Below are positions 1 to 9,300 of a stretch of DNA of 64,000 nt, one piece after another. Below the pieces are notes generated by a model. That model searched no databases, was not told the origin of the DNA, and saw nothing but the letters and a program-made list of their open reading frames with translations. Each line of letters opens with the position of its first letter. The stretch's first letter is position 1. Both the position numbers and the translations under genes were made by a program. The DNA is from a virus, in IMG/VR virus record IMGVR_UViG_3300009495_000010, positions 1 to 64,000 of that record; one strand, given 5' to 3'.

Positions 1-246
1 AATATAACATATACACCATTTGATGATTCAGTAGTAACTATTAAAGTAAATGGCATGGAAATTAATCTAGGTGACGGAGTTAAATCAGAAGCATCTTATT
101 TTTCAAATGACGGCGGAACATCTGCAAGATTAATTAAAGACATTGCAGCTGGAGATACTCTTTATTGGAACGGCTCAATTGCAGGTTATGAATTAGATGC
201 AACAGATGATATCGATGTTGGATACGAAAAATCAAGTTTAGATTAA
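1..246 (+). CDS. C-terminal part of a tail-fibre-like protein (5' truncated)
   Basis: The reading frame is open from base 1 and ends at TAA 244-246, so the gene begins outside the window; the ATG at 55 is internal. The visible 81 residues look like a beta-structured fibre end domain (TIKVNGMEINLG, then a segment ending GYELDATDDIDVGYE). The pattern VNG..I followed by YxLxxTDDIxV recurs at the C-terminus of the next gene (375-1613), which suggests related fibre tips. A strong terminator follows directly. Specific receptor or partner cannot be told. Confidence 0.6.
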   Translation, partial: NITYTPFDDSVVTIKVNGMEINLGDGVKSEASYFSNDGGTSARLIKDIAAGDTLYWNGSIAGYELDATDDIDVGYEKSSLD

Positions 247-281
247 TATAATATAAATTAATATAAAAAAAACTTAAAAAG

Positions 282-317
282 ATGCCGAGCATGACGTAAA
301 ATGTTCGGCATTTTTTA
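282..317 (+). terminator. Rho-independent terminator after the truncated fibre gene
   Basis: An 11-bp stem (282-292 with 301-311, one G:U pair) closes an 8-base loop and is followed by a run of T to 317. It separates the truncated upstream fibre gene from the Ala-rich fibre. Confidence 0.85.
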
Positions 318-374
318 TATATAATATCAAGAGGACAATAATGTCCTTAGGCCTAAAAATAACATATATAAAAC

Positions 375-1613
375 ATGGCACAATTAAAAGTAAAACAAAT
401 TTCTGATTTCGTATCTGCAGTTGCGGCTGTACATGACGGAGCAATCGGAACAGGTACCGTAACGGGTATTTCAGTCGCAAAGTCTGAAGCAATTTCAACT
501 GCAGTTTCTGCAGATGTTGTATTGTTAAGCTCTGCTAAGTCTTATGCTGACGTTGCTGAATCTGACGCTGTAGCTACTGCTGCCGCTGATGCAACATCAA
601 AAGCTAACGCTGCACAATCTGCTGCTGAAGGGTATGCTGATGGTTTAGCTGGTAACTATGATGCTGCTGGCGCTGCTGCAACTGCATTAAGCTCTGCTAA
701 GTCTTATGCTGATCAAGCTGAGTTAGATGCTGAATCTGAAGCAGGAAGATTGGATGCAATCGTTCTTTCTTCTGCACAGTCTCACTCTGACTTACAAAAA
801 GATAGAATTGATGCATTATTATTGGATTCTGACTCTACGTTGGATACATTTGCTGAGATTAAGACTTTCGTAGATGGATTAGACACTAGTGATGTAGACG
901 GATTATCTGCTGCAATTTCAACAGGTGATTCTACTGCAATTTCAACTGCAGTTTCTGCAGATGCTGTAGTATTAAGCTCTGCTAAGTCTTACGCTGACGT
1001 TGCTGAATCTGACGCTGTAGCTACTGCTGCCGCTGACGCAACATCAAAAGCTAACGCTGCAGAAGCTGCTGCTGAAAGCTATGCTGATGGTTTAGCTAGT
1101 AACTACGATGCTGTTGGTTCTGCTGCAACTGCATTAAGCTCTGCTAAGGTTTATGCTGATCAAGCTGAGTTAGATGCTGAGTCTGAAGCAGGAAGATTAG
1201 ATGGAATCGTTCTTTCTTCTGCAAAGTCTTACGCTGACGTTGCTGAATCTGACGCTGTAGCTACTGCTGCCGCTGATGCAACATCAAAAGCTAACGCTGC
1301 ACAATCTGCTGCTCAAACAAATGCTAACACTTACACAGACGGAAGAGAAACTAGCATCTTATCTGTATTAAGAGGTGAAATTTCTAGTCTTGCTGGAACT
1401 GATAAGCTTGAGCAAACTGCAACATTTGGTACTTCAACTACGTTTAGCGTTGCAACTGAAATCGACTTAGACAATGACGATATCTTAGTATTCGTTAACG
1501 GTTTACAGATTACAGATTACACGACTACTGATGGCGAAAACTTCACAGTTTCTGGTTTAGGTTATGACTTAGAAAACACTGATGACATTATCGTTAGAGG
1601 TGTTGCTGAGTAA
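375..1613 (+). CDS. Ala/Ser-rich repeat tail-fibre protein
   Basis: 412 residues. The N-terminus MAQLKVKQISDFVS is nearly the same as that of the collagen-like fibre at 3628 (MSQLKLKQILDFLS), so it is probably a shared docking peptide. The middle is made of Ala/Ser/Asp-rich, helix-prone repeats (SSAKSYADVAESDAVATA, then AAADATSKANAA) in three near-identical copies, suggesting a trimeric coiled-coil or elongated shaft. The last 60 residues are beta-rich (ILVFVNGLQI, then LENTDDIIVRG) and resemble the tip of the truncated gene before it. The role as a virion fibre is inferred from architecture and neighbours; no enzymatic motif is visible. The repeat makes this gene richer in G+C than its surroundings. 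Terminators flank it on both sides, so it can be transcribed as a single unit. Confidence 0.65.
   Translation: MAQLKVKQISDFVSAVAAVHDGAIGTGTVTGISVAKSEAISTAVSADVVLLSSAKSYADVAESDAVATAAADATSKANAAQSAAEGYADGLAGNYDAAGAAATALSSAKSYADQAELDAESEAGRLDAIVLSSAQSHSDLQKDRIDALLLDSDSTLDTFAEIKTFVDGLDTSDVDGLSAAISTGDSTAISTAVSADAVVLSSAKSYADVAESDAVATAAADATSKANAAEAAAESYADGLASNYDAVGSAATALSSAKVYADQAELDAESEAGRLDGIVLSSAKSYADVAESDAVATAAADATSKANAAQSAAQTNANTYTDGRETSILSVLRGEISSLAGTDKLEQTATFGTSTTFSVATEIDLDNDDILVFVNGLQITDYTTTDGENFTVSGLGYDLENTDDIIVRGVAE
525..1315 (+). repeat. Three ~100-bp near-identical repeats inside the Ala-rich fibre gene
   Basis: Copies begin near 525, 972 and 1214. Each encodes SSAKSYADVAESDAVATA plus the following AAADATSKANAA. 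Nucleotide identity is very high, with a few silent changes (tat/tac, gat/gac). Segments around 690-760 and 1135-1200 (ALSSAK.YADQAELDAESEAGRLD) are a second repeated type. They offer targets for recombination that would change shaft length. Confidence 0.85.
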
Positions 1614-1653
1614 TAACTCAATCTACAATACTTAATTTAAGTATTAATTTTTT

Positions 1654-1684
1654 AAAGGCTCGCCCAATCGGGCGGGCCTTTTTA
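1654..1684 (+). terminator. Rho-independent terminator after the Ala-rich fibre
   Basis: An 11-bp stem (1654-1664 with 1671-1681, one G:U pair) with a 6-base loop is followed by T residues. A weaker palindrome (aatacttaa/ttaagtatt, about 1627-1646) lies just before it. Confidence 0.85.
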
Positions 1685-1693
1685 ATTAAATCT

Positions 1694-1704
1694 AATATAT
1701 AATA
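1694..1704 (+). promoter_or_regulatory. Late-promoter-like AT motif (AATATATAATA)
   Basis: It lies 16 bases before the ATG at 1721 and just after a terminator. Similar GATATATAATA strings lie 16-28 bases before other structural genes (3628, 34416, 50704). T4-type late promoters are a single TATAAATA box, so a related single-box promoter is plausible. In this AT-rich genome the match could be chance. Confidence 0.35.
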
Positions 1705-1720
1705 AAAACCAAATATCAAC

Positions 1721-2932
1721 ATGAATATAGGAATTACTATAAGTTTAGGATCAGAGAATGAAAGTCTTTGGATAAATGGTATAAAACTAAATGCGCTTTA
1801 TTTATTAAAAGCTTTGAAAGAAATAGGATATAATGTATACATATTAAATGCAAGTGAAGTCAAAGCTCCTTATGAGAACAAAGTAACATGGGATATTGAA
1901 CAATTCCCAATATACGATTACTATGACAAGTATGCAGATACAGATCTTATGATTTGGTTGGGTGCAACTTACGGCGATAAAACTATAGAGGAGTTTAAGA
2001 AAACAGGTTATGGTAAAAAAGTAGTCAAATATATTTGTGGTAATAATTATCTGAATGATTTAGAGGGTGCTATGTTTAATATTGGACCTGATGCTACCGG
2101 ATATAATCAATTATTGGACGAAGCGTGGTATGTTCCACAACAGGGCGAAAATAATATTGAATATTATAGAGTAATGCATAATTTACCAGTAAATAAAGTA
2201 AGACCCGTTCCTTTTGTATGGGATCCTGTATTTTTAGACAAAACATGTGAAGTGTATAATAATCCAAAGACAATAATTGAAAACAGACCAGTTCCAGTGT
2301 ATGTTCCTGGAAAAGAAAATAAAGACAAACAAATTGCATGTTTTGAACCCAATATTGGCACACAAAAATGGCACTTTATAAATTTATTGATAGCAGAAGA
2401 TTATTATAATAAAGGAGGTAAATTTAAAAAACTAAATATCATGTGTGGTGAAGACATTATAAAAAACAAATATTATCAATCTTTATTAACACACCTTTCA
2501 TTATGTAAATTATCTGGAACAACAGATCATAAATTATCATACCTCCCTAGACTAAGAGCTATTGATGCTATGGCCCAATTAACAGATGTAGTTATTGCAC
2601 ACCAACATACTAATCCATTAAATTATTCATACTTAGACGCACTCTATTTACAGTTTCCACTAGTACATAACGCACACATGATTAAGGACGCCGGATATTA
2701 TTATGATGGTAACTTAATTGGACAGGGTTCTCGACAACTTAAACAGGCTATCGAAAATCATGACAATAACATAGAAGCATATAATGAAAATAGCGAAAGG
2801 GTTTTAACTAGATATACTGTATTTAACGAGGGTTTAATAGAAACATATAAACAATTAATTGAAACCACAATGGGAATTAAGGATCATAAACTAAGATCTA
2901 CATATGATTGGAAAACAAATCTATATAAGTAA
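1721..2932 (+). CDS. DUF2827-like putative glycosyltransferase
   Basis: 403 residues. The N-terminus MNIGITISLGSENESLWING, followed by IKLNALYLLKAL, fits the DUF2827 pattern (IGITI...SLWxNGI.xNA..L) of proteins thought to be GT-B glycosyltransferases. The C-terminal half has a GT-B-like sugar-nucleotide region (DVVIAHQHTNPLNYSYLDAL, then YLQFPLVHNAHMIKDAGYYY). Family members are usually found in polysaccharide or fibre loci. Here the gene lies between two fibre genes, so a role in glycosylating fibre proteins is a reasonable inference. It has its own terminator and promoter-like box upstream. Substrate unknown. Confidence 0.65.
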   Translation: MNIGITISLGSENESLWINGIKLNALYLLKALKEIGYNVYILNASEVKAPYENKVTWDIEQFPIYDYYDKYADTDLMIWLGATYGDKTIEEFKKTGYGKKVVKYICGNNYLNDLEGAMFNIGPDATGYNQLLDEAWYVPQQGENNIEYYRVMHNLPVNKVRPVPFVWDPVFLDKTCEVYNNPKTIIENRPVPVYVPGKENKDKQIACFEPNIGTQKWHFINLLIAEDYYNKGGKFKKLNIMCGEDIIKNKYYQSLLTHLSLCKLSGTTDHKLSYLPRLRAIDAMAQLTDVVIAHQHTNPLNYSYLDALYLQFPLVHNAHMIKDAGYYYDGNLIGQGSRQLKQAIENHDNNIEAYNENSERVLTRYTVFNEGLIETYKQLIETTMGIKDHKLRSTYDWKTNLYK

Positions 2933-2935
2933 TAT

Positions 2936-3541
2936 ATGTCTATTGATCCTAACAAAATAATTTTTAAAAGATTAATTAGAGAGTATGAATTTTTATTAGA
3001 AGATTTAGAAGATATAAAAACTGCTAATTCTGAAATAAAAAATAAATTTATGCAAGAACTTTCAGAAATTGATAATGATGGTATATTAGAATCTGAAGAA
3101 ATGGAAAATGCTGCTGATTCATGGGCAAATAGTAAGAAAGAAGAGGAAGATTTAGAAAAAGAAACTAATAAACACCCAGATTTTAAAAAATTATTTAGAA
3201 AATCGGTCATAAAGTGTCACCCTGATAAATTAACACATGACATTTCACATGATAAAAAAGATAAATATAAAAAGATATATGAGGATTTGGTAGATGCCAA
3301 TGAAACTGAAGATTGGGCAAGTTTAATAACATGTGCAATTAAATTAGAAATAGAATTACCTTCTTCGGCATATGATCAAATTAGATCTATAGAAGAAAGT
3401 ATATTAAAACTAAAAAATAAACAAGAAAATATATTAAATTCAACACCGTGGAACTGGTATAAAACAACAAACAATGACTCAAAATTAGATATATTAAAAC
3501 AACATCTTAATTTTATGTCATTATTAACTAATAAAAAATAA
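2936..3541 (+). CDS. Divergent J-domain protein
   Basis: 201 residues, starting three bases after the preceding stop. A J-domain-like core lies around residues 80-130: FKKLFRKSVIKCHPDKL contains the HPD tripeptide (His95-Pro96-Asp97) that in J proteins stimulates Hsp70 ATPase, followed by a helix with KYKKIYEDLVDAN. Unlike classical DnaJ, the J region is central and is preceded by a long acidic helical segment with a coiled-coil look. This layout resembles viral J-like proteins more than CbpA/DnaJ. It may recruit host DnaK to fold the large fibres beside it (inference). A second J protein is at 20223. Confidence 0.6.
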   Translation: MSIDPNKIIFKRLIREYEFLLEDLEDIKTANSEIKNKFMQELSEIDNDGILESEEMENAADSWANSKKEEEDLEKETNKHPDFKKLFRKSVIKCHPDKLTHDISHDKKDKYKKIYEDLVDANETEDWASLITCAIKLEIELPSSAYDQIRSIEESILKLKNKQENILNSTPWNWYKTTNNDSKLDILKQHLNFMSLLTNKK

Positions 3542-3591
3542 TGTTTTTTTGTTAGTTTCTTCCAGGGACTAAAAAGTTGGTACATTAACAA

Positions 3592-3602
3592 GATATATAA
3601 TA
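3592..3602 (+). promoter_or_regulatory. Late-promoter-like motif GATATATAATA
   Basis: It lies in the 86-base gap before the collagen-like fibre, 25 bases before its ATG. It is identical to the string before 34416 and close to those before 1721 and 50704. Confidence 0.4.
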
Positions 3603-3627
3603 TAACGTAAAAAAGAATAAATCATTC

Positions 3628-6351
3628 ATGTCTCAATTGAAATTAAAACAAATACTTGACTTTTTATCTTCTTCTCCATCTACTGGTGAAGTATTGTCAT
3701 ATAATGCAAGTACCGGAAAGTATGAAAACCAACAATTACCAAATACGTTTGGACTTCCTTATGTTTATAATAACGCAACAAATCCCACGACAGTTTCTTC
3801 TGGTGATTTAGCGTTTGATAATCCTAGTAATCCTAGTAAAATAATTGTAAGTGAAACTAATGCTAGAGGTGGTTCAGCAACCGTAACATTAAATGCTGCA
3901 GTCGCTTCATCTAATAGTTATAAGTCTATTATTGTATTAGCAAAATCAACTGATGGTAATGCAAATAAATCATTCTATGTAACAGGAAACACAACTGCTT
4001 CTGGACAAAGAACATTTAACTTACAACCTATTTCAAGTTCTAATTGGAATAATGTTAGTGATAATGATTCTTTATTTATGTTTATTCAACCTATTGGTGA
4101 TGTTGGAACATCAGGAACCTCGGGATCAAATGGATCAAGTGGAAGTTCAGGAACTGATGGAACGAGTGGTGTAAGTGGGACTTCAGGTTCTTCGGGAACA
4201 AACGGTTCAAGTGGAAGTTCAGGAACTAACGGAACTTCAGGAACCGATGGAACTTCAGGATCAAGTGGATCAAGTGGAAGTTCAGGAACTGATGGTACTA
4301 GTGGAACTAACGGAACTTCAGGAACGGATGGTTCTAGTGGATCTTCAGGAACGGATGGAACAAGTGGAGTTGATGGTGTTAAAGGTGACAATTATAGTGG
4401 AGCAACTTTATCTGGAAATAATTTAATATTAACTCATTCTCAAAATGGCAATGAAATTGTAGGTAGAGTAGTATATGTTGGAACATCAGGAACTGATGGA
4501 TCAAGCGGAAGTTCAGGTTCAAGCGGATCTTCAGGAATTACAGGTACAATTGCAGTAGGAACAGTATCTACTGGATTAGAAAATACACCAGTAAGTGTTA
4601 CTAATACTGGAACCTCAACTGCAGCTGAATTTGATTTTACTATTCCCGTTGGTGCAACCGGAGCTAAAGGTGCTCCTGGAACTCCAGCAATTAATGGAAC
4701 TAACGGATCTTCTGGATCGAGCGGTGTTAAAGGACAAAAAGGAGCTCCAGGTACAAGCGGTACTGATGGAACTTCAGGAACAAATGGAAGTTCAGGAACT
4801 GATGGAACAAATGGAAGTTCGGGTTCAAGCGGTTCTTCAGGAACTGATGGAACTTCAGGAACTGATGGAACTTCAGGAACGAATGGAACTTCAGGAACTG
4901 ACGGATCAAGTGGAAGCTCAGGAACTGATGGAAGTTCAGGAACTGATGGAACTTCAGGAACGAATGGAACATCAGGAACTAACGGATCAAGTGGATCTTC
5001 AGGTTCAAGTGGAAGTTCAGGAACTGATGGAACTTCAGGAACAAATGGAACTTCAGGAACGAATGGAACTTCAGGAACTAATGGAAGTTCAGGTTCTTCA
5101 GGAACTGACGGTACAAGTGGAACAAACGGAAGTTCAGGAACTGATGGAACTAGTGGTATCAATGGTACAAGTGGAACGAATGGAACAAACGGAAGTTCGG
5201 GTTCTTCAGGAACGGATGGTTCTAGTGGATCTTCTGGATCAAGTGGATCTTCAGGTGCACAAGGTAATCCAGGTTGGGGTGTTTCAATGCAAGGACAAGT
5301 AGCTACATCATCAAATTTACCAACAAGCGGTAATTCTGACGGTGATGCATATATAGTACAATCAGACGATTCTCTTTGGGTATTTACACAAGCAGATGGT
5401 TGGATTGGAGGCGGTTCTATTCAAGGACCAGCTGGTTCTTCAGGGACTAATGGAACAAATGGAAGTTCAGGTTCTTCAGGAACTGATGGAAGTTCAGGTT
5501 CAAGTGGAAGTTCAGGAACTGATGGAACTTCAGGAACTAACGGAACTTCAGGAACCGATGGAACTTCAGGATCAAGTGGATCAAGTGGAAGTTCAGGAAC
5601 TGATGGAACGTCTGGTACAAATGGTACAAGTGGAACGAATGGTACAAGCGGATCTTCAGGTTCAAGTGGAAGTTCAGGAACTGACGGTACAAGTGGAACT
5701 AACGGAACTTCAGGTTCTTCAGGAACTGATGGAACTAGTGGAACAAACGGAACTTCAGGTTCAAGTGGATCTAGTGGTTCTTCAGGAACGAATGGAACTT
5801 CAGGAACGAATGGAACTTCAGGAACGAATGGAACTTCAGGAACAAACGGAACTTCAGGTTCTTCAGGAACTGATGGAACTAACGGATCTTCTGGATCAAG
5901 TGGTTCTTCAGGTTCTTCAGGTTTAAAAGGTAATACTGGTACTTCTAATACCTATGCAACTGCAATGGATCAACATACAAAAACAGATTCAAATGTTGAG
6001 CATCATGATTTATATTTAACAGGTGCTTTAAAAAGAGATATTATATCGGTTAACGGTGTTGGAGGTGTTTATGACATTAAGCCTGATCAAGGTGACGCAT
6101 TTGCATTTACAGCAACGGGATCAATTGATATTACAATGTCTAACATAGGTAACGACAACGTAGGTCAATCTGGAACTATAGTAATCTATAATGGTGTAGG
6201 TGCAGGATACAATGCATTACCATCCTATATGAAAACACCCTCAGGTGCTGACATTCAATGGGTAACTACTCCTGGTGCAGTATCTATTATATCATATATT
6301 ATAATAGATGTTGACGCAGTATTAGTTAACTACATTGGAAATTTTGCGTAA
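3628..6351 (+). CDS. Collagen-like (Gly-X-Y) tail-fibre protein
   Basis: 907 residues. It has a docking-type N-terminus (MSQLKLKQILDFLSS) and a beta-rich domain to about residue 155, then four collagen-like blocks of GTS, GTN, GTD and GSS triplets (roughly 160-255, 290-304, 345-548 and 600-770). Small non-collagen domains separate the blocks, e.g. VSMQGQVATSSNLPTSGNSD. The C-terminal domain of about 130 residues probably trimerises (NGVGGVYDIKPDQGDAFAFT). Proline is almost absent from the triplets. All lysines in the Gly-X-Y blocks sit in X-Lys-Gly (Lys252, 347, 368, 371, 767), the recognition context of procollagen lysyl hydroxylase, and a matching enzyme is encoded at 14725. A few prolines precede Gly (GAPG, GNPG). 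It is almost certainly a virion fibre; receptor unknown. Confidence 0.85.
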   Translation: MSQLKLKQILDFLSSSPSTGEVLSYNASTGKYENQQLPNTFGLPYVYNNATNPTTVSSGDLAFDNPSNPSKIIVSETNARGGSATVTLNAAVASSNSYKSIIVLAKSTDGNANKSFYVTGNTTASGQRTFNLQPISSSNWNNVSDNDSLFMFIQPIGDVGTSGTSGSNGSSGSSGTDGTSGVSGTSGSSGTNGSSGSSGTNGTSGTDGTSGSSGSSGSSGTDGTSGTNGTSGTDGSSGSSGTDGTSGVDGVKGDNYSGATLSGNNLILTHSQNGNEIVGRVVYVGTSGTDGSSGSSGSSGSSGITGTIAVGTVSTGLENTPVSVTNTGTSTAAEFDFTIPVGATGAKGAPGTPAINGTNGSSGSSGVKGQKGAPGTSGTDGTSGTNGSSGTDGTNGSSGSSGSSGTDGTSGTDGTSGTNGTSGTDGSSGSSGTDGSSGTDGTSGTNGTSGTNGSSGSSGSSGSSGTDGTSGTNGTSGTNGTSGTNGSSGSSGTDGTSGTNGSSGTDGTSGINGTSGTNGTNGSSGSSGTDGSSGSSGSSGSSGAQGNPGWGVSMQGQVATSSNLPTSGNSDGDAYIVQSDDSLWVFTQADGWIGGGSIQGPAGSSGTNGTNGSSGSSGTDGSSGSSGSSGTDGTSGTNGTSGTDGTSGSSGSSGSSGTDGTSGTNGTSGTNGTSGSSGSSGSSGTDGTSGTNGTSGSSGTDGTSGTNGTSGSSGSSGSSGTNGTSGTNGTSGTNGTSGTNGTSGSSGTDGTNGSSGSSGSSGSSGLKGNTGTSNTYATAMDQHTKTDSNVEHHDLYLTGALKRDIISVNGVGGVYDIKPDQGDAFAFTATGSIDITMSNIGNDNVGQSGTIVIYNGVGAGYNALPSYMKTPSGADIQWVTTPGAVSIISYIIIDVDAVLVNYIGNFA
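4105..5934 (+). repeat. Collagen-triplet-coding repeat blocks
   Basis: Short in-frame units such as GGAACTTCAGGAACTGATGG and GGTTCAAGTGGAAGTTCAGG recur dozens of times with silent variation. The blocks are broken near 4390-4480, 4540-4660 and 5270-5425 by non-repeat sequence. Such arrays can expand or contract in 9-bp multiples without losing frame. Confidence 0.9.
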
Positions 6352-6376
6352 TAATAGAATAAATTAGAGGAACAAT

Positions 6377-9300
6377 ATGAAGAATATAGGATTTTCAAGA
6401 ATCGACTTTTGGAGTACCGGAAGTGCACAGAATACATCTAAGGGTACACTCGTAGCTAAGAATACTACTTGGGCTACTTCCAAAACTACATCTGAAAATA
6501 GAAATACTTCGAGAACTACTAACAAAGTACGAAATACTAGTCAATCCACGGTGACAACATGGATCACTACATGGGCAACTAGTAAATCGACAACAACAAC
6601 TTTCAATACATCTCGTAGTACTAATACTGTATATGCAACTTCTAGATCAACGACAACATCGTGGACTACATCATGGAGCACTTCTAGAGAAACATCTTTA
6701 GAAACTGATAGAACTACAACAACAACATGGTCGACTTCTAAAAACACGTCACAATCAACTGAGAGGGCTACAACTACTACATGGACAACTAGTTGGACAA
6801 CTAGTCAATCCACATTGTATCCTGTTGAAACAACCTGGAACACAAGTCAATCCACATCTAGAAGTACAACTACATCATACACTACATATTGGACAACTTC
6901 TTGGAATACAAGTAAATCAACGACAACTTCTTATATTACGACATATACAACGTCATGGTCAACTAATAGATCTACAACAACAGTGTATAATACAACGTGG
7001 ATCACTAGTCAAACGACAACAAGATCTACTAATCGTAGTACTACAACAACATTTAACACAAATCAGTCGACATCTAGATCAACAACGACTACATATAATA
7101 CAACTTGGATTACATCTCAGATAACTTCTAGAAGCACTGAACATTCAACAACGACCAGGTTTAGTACTAGTCAATCAACATCTCGTTCGACAACAACGAC
7201 ATATAATACAACTTGGATCACTAGTCAAACAACAAGTAAAGTAACTAGTAAATCGACAACTACAACTTTTAATACAAGTCAGTCAACAAGTAAATCAACA
7301 ACAACAACATTTACGACAACTTGGTCAACTAGTAAGTCAACTTCTAGGTCAACTACTAAATCTACGACAACGACTTTTAATACAAGTCAGTCAACAAGTA
7401 AATCTACAGTAACTACATGGACAACAACTTGGTCTACTAGTAAATCAACGTCTAAGGCGACTAGTAAAAATACCACAACAACATGGGTAACAAGTAGAGG
7501 AACAGAACATTCGACAACGACTACGTTTACAACAACATGGTCAACAAGTAAATCTACAACTACTACTTTTGACACAGCTTGGACTACTTCATGGAATACA
7601 ACTAGATCAACGAATCGTTCTACAACAACTACGTTTAATACTAGTCAATCAACTTCGCACACCACAACAACTGCATGGACAACTACTTGGGTAACAAGTC
7701 GAGGAACTAATAGAGCAACTAGTAGAAATACAACAACAACATTTGTAACTAGTAGAAGCACAGAGCATGCGACAACAACTACGTTTAATACAACATGGTC
7801 AACTAGTAAATCGACGACAACTACATGGACAACCACATTTGGTACAACCTTTAATACAAGTCAGTCAACGACTAAATCTACAACAACTACATTTAATACA
7901 ACGTGGTCAACTAGTAGAGCTACTACAACTTCATGGACAACTTCATGGAACACAACTGTGTTGACTTCCAAATCAACGTCCAAAAACACAACGACTACGT
8001 TTAATACAACATGGTCAACTAGTAAATCTACCACAACAACATTTGCTACTAGTAAATCGACGACAACAACATTTAACACAAATCAGTCTACTAGTAAGTC
8101 AACAACAACACGATGGAACACAACTAGATCAACAACGACGACGTGGAACACAACTAGAGCAACAACGACTGTATACAATACATCTTGGAATACAACTAAA
8201 TCAACAACGACCGTATATAATACAACTAGATCAACAACGACTACATGGAATACAAGTCAGTCTACAACGACTACATTTAAAACAACATGGAATACAACTA
8301 GATCAACAACGACCGTATACAATACAACTAGATCAACAACGACTACATGGAATACAAGTCAGTCTACAACTACAGTGTTCAATACATCTTGGAATACAAC
8401 TAGAGCTACGACGACGACGTGGAACACAACTAAATCAACAACGACTACATTTAGTACTAGTAGAGGCACAGAGCATTCTACCACAACAACATTTGCTACT
8501 AGTAAATCTACTACAACTAATTGGAACACAACGCGTGCAACCACGACTGTATACAATACATCTTGGAATACAACTAGGTCAACAACGACGACGTTCAACA
8601 CAACTAAATCAACAACGACCACTTTTGGTACGACTCGAGGAACTAGTAGAAATACAACAACAACATTTGCAACTAGTAGATCTACAACGACTACATTTAG
8701 TACTAGTAGAAGCACAGAGCATACGACGACAACGACATTTGCAACTAGTAGATCGACAACAACAACTTGGTCAACTAGTAAATCGACGACAACTGCATGG
8801 ACAACTTACTGGATCACTAGTAGAAATACAACAACAACATTTGCAACTAGTAGATCGACGACAACGACATTTGCAACTAGTAGATCGACGACAACGACGT
8901 ACACGACCACTTTTGCAACTAGTAAATCTACTAATACTAGGTTTGCAACTTCTAGGGTAACTGACAGAAATACAAGTAAGTCAACTATTACAAAGGTTTC
9001 TACAGGATATTCTAGATCAACAACTAAAACAACAACATGGATTACTTTAGTTCCTGCAGATAATAGTTCAGGTGGTGGTGCAGGGCAAATAACTTCCTGG
9101 AATACATCAGTTTCATATATCACAAGTTACAATACAGCATTGTATGTCAACACATCTCGTGGAACATCTAGAAGCACAATAGAGGAATGTATAGTTGAAG
9201 GAACACTAGTACATATTGCTGAAGGAATACAAAGACCAGTTGAAACGTTAGTGCATGGCCAGAGTATTTTAACTATGGATGGAGCATTTAATACAGATGA

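Noticed and set aside
4086-5926. Minus-strand Pro/Val-rich and plus-strand Leu/Gln-rich ORFs over the collagen blocks
   Set aside because: Mirror images of the Gly-X-Y codons in other frames; the Gly-X-Y frame has sensible flanking domains.
4105-5934. Possible CRISPR array
   Set aside because: The repeats are short, in-frame coding triplet units without constant repeat/spacer lengths.
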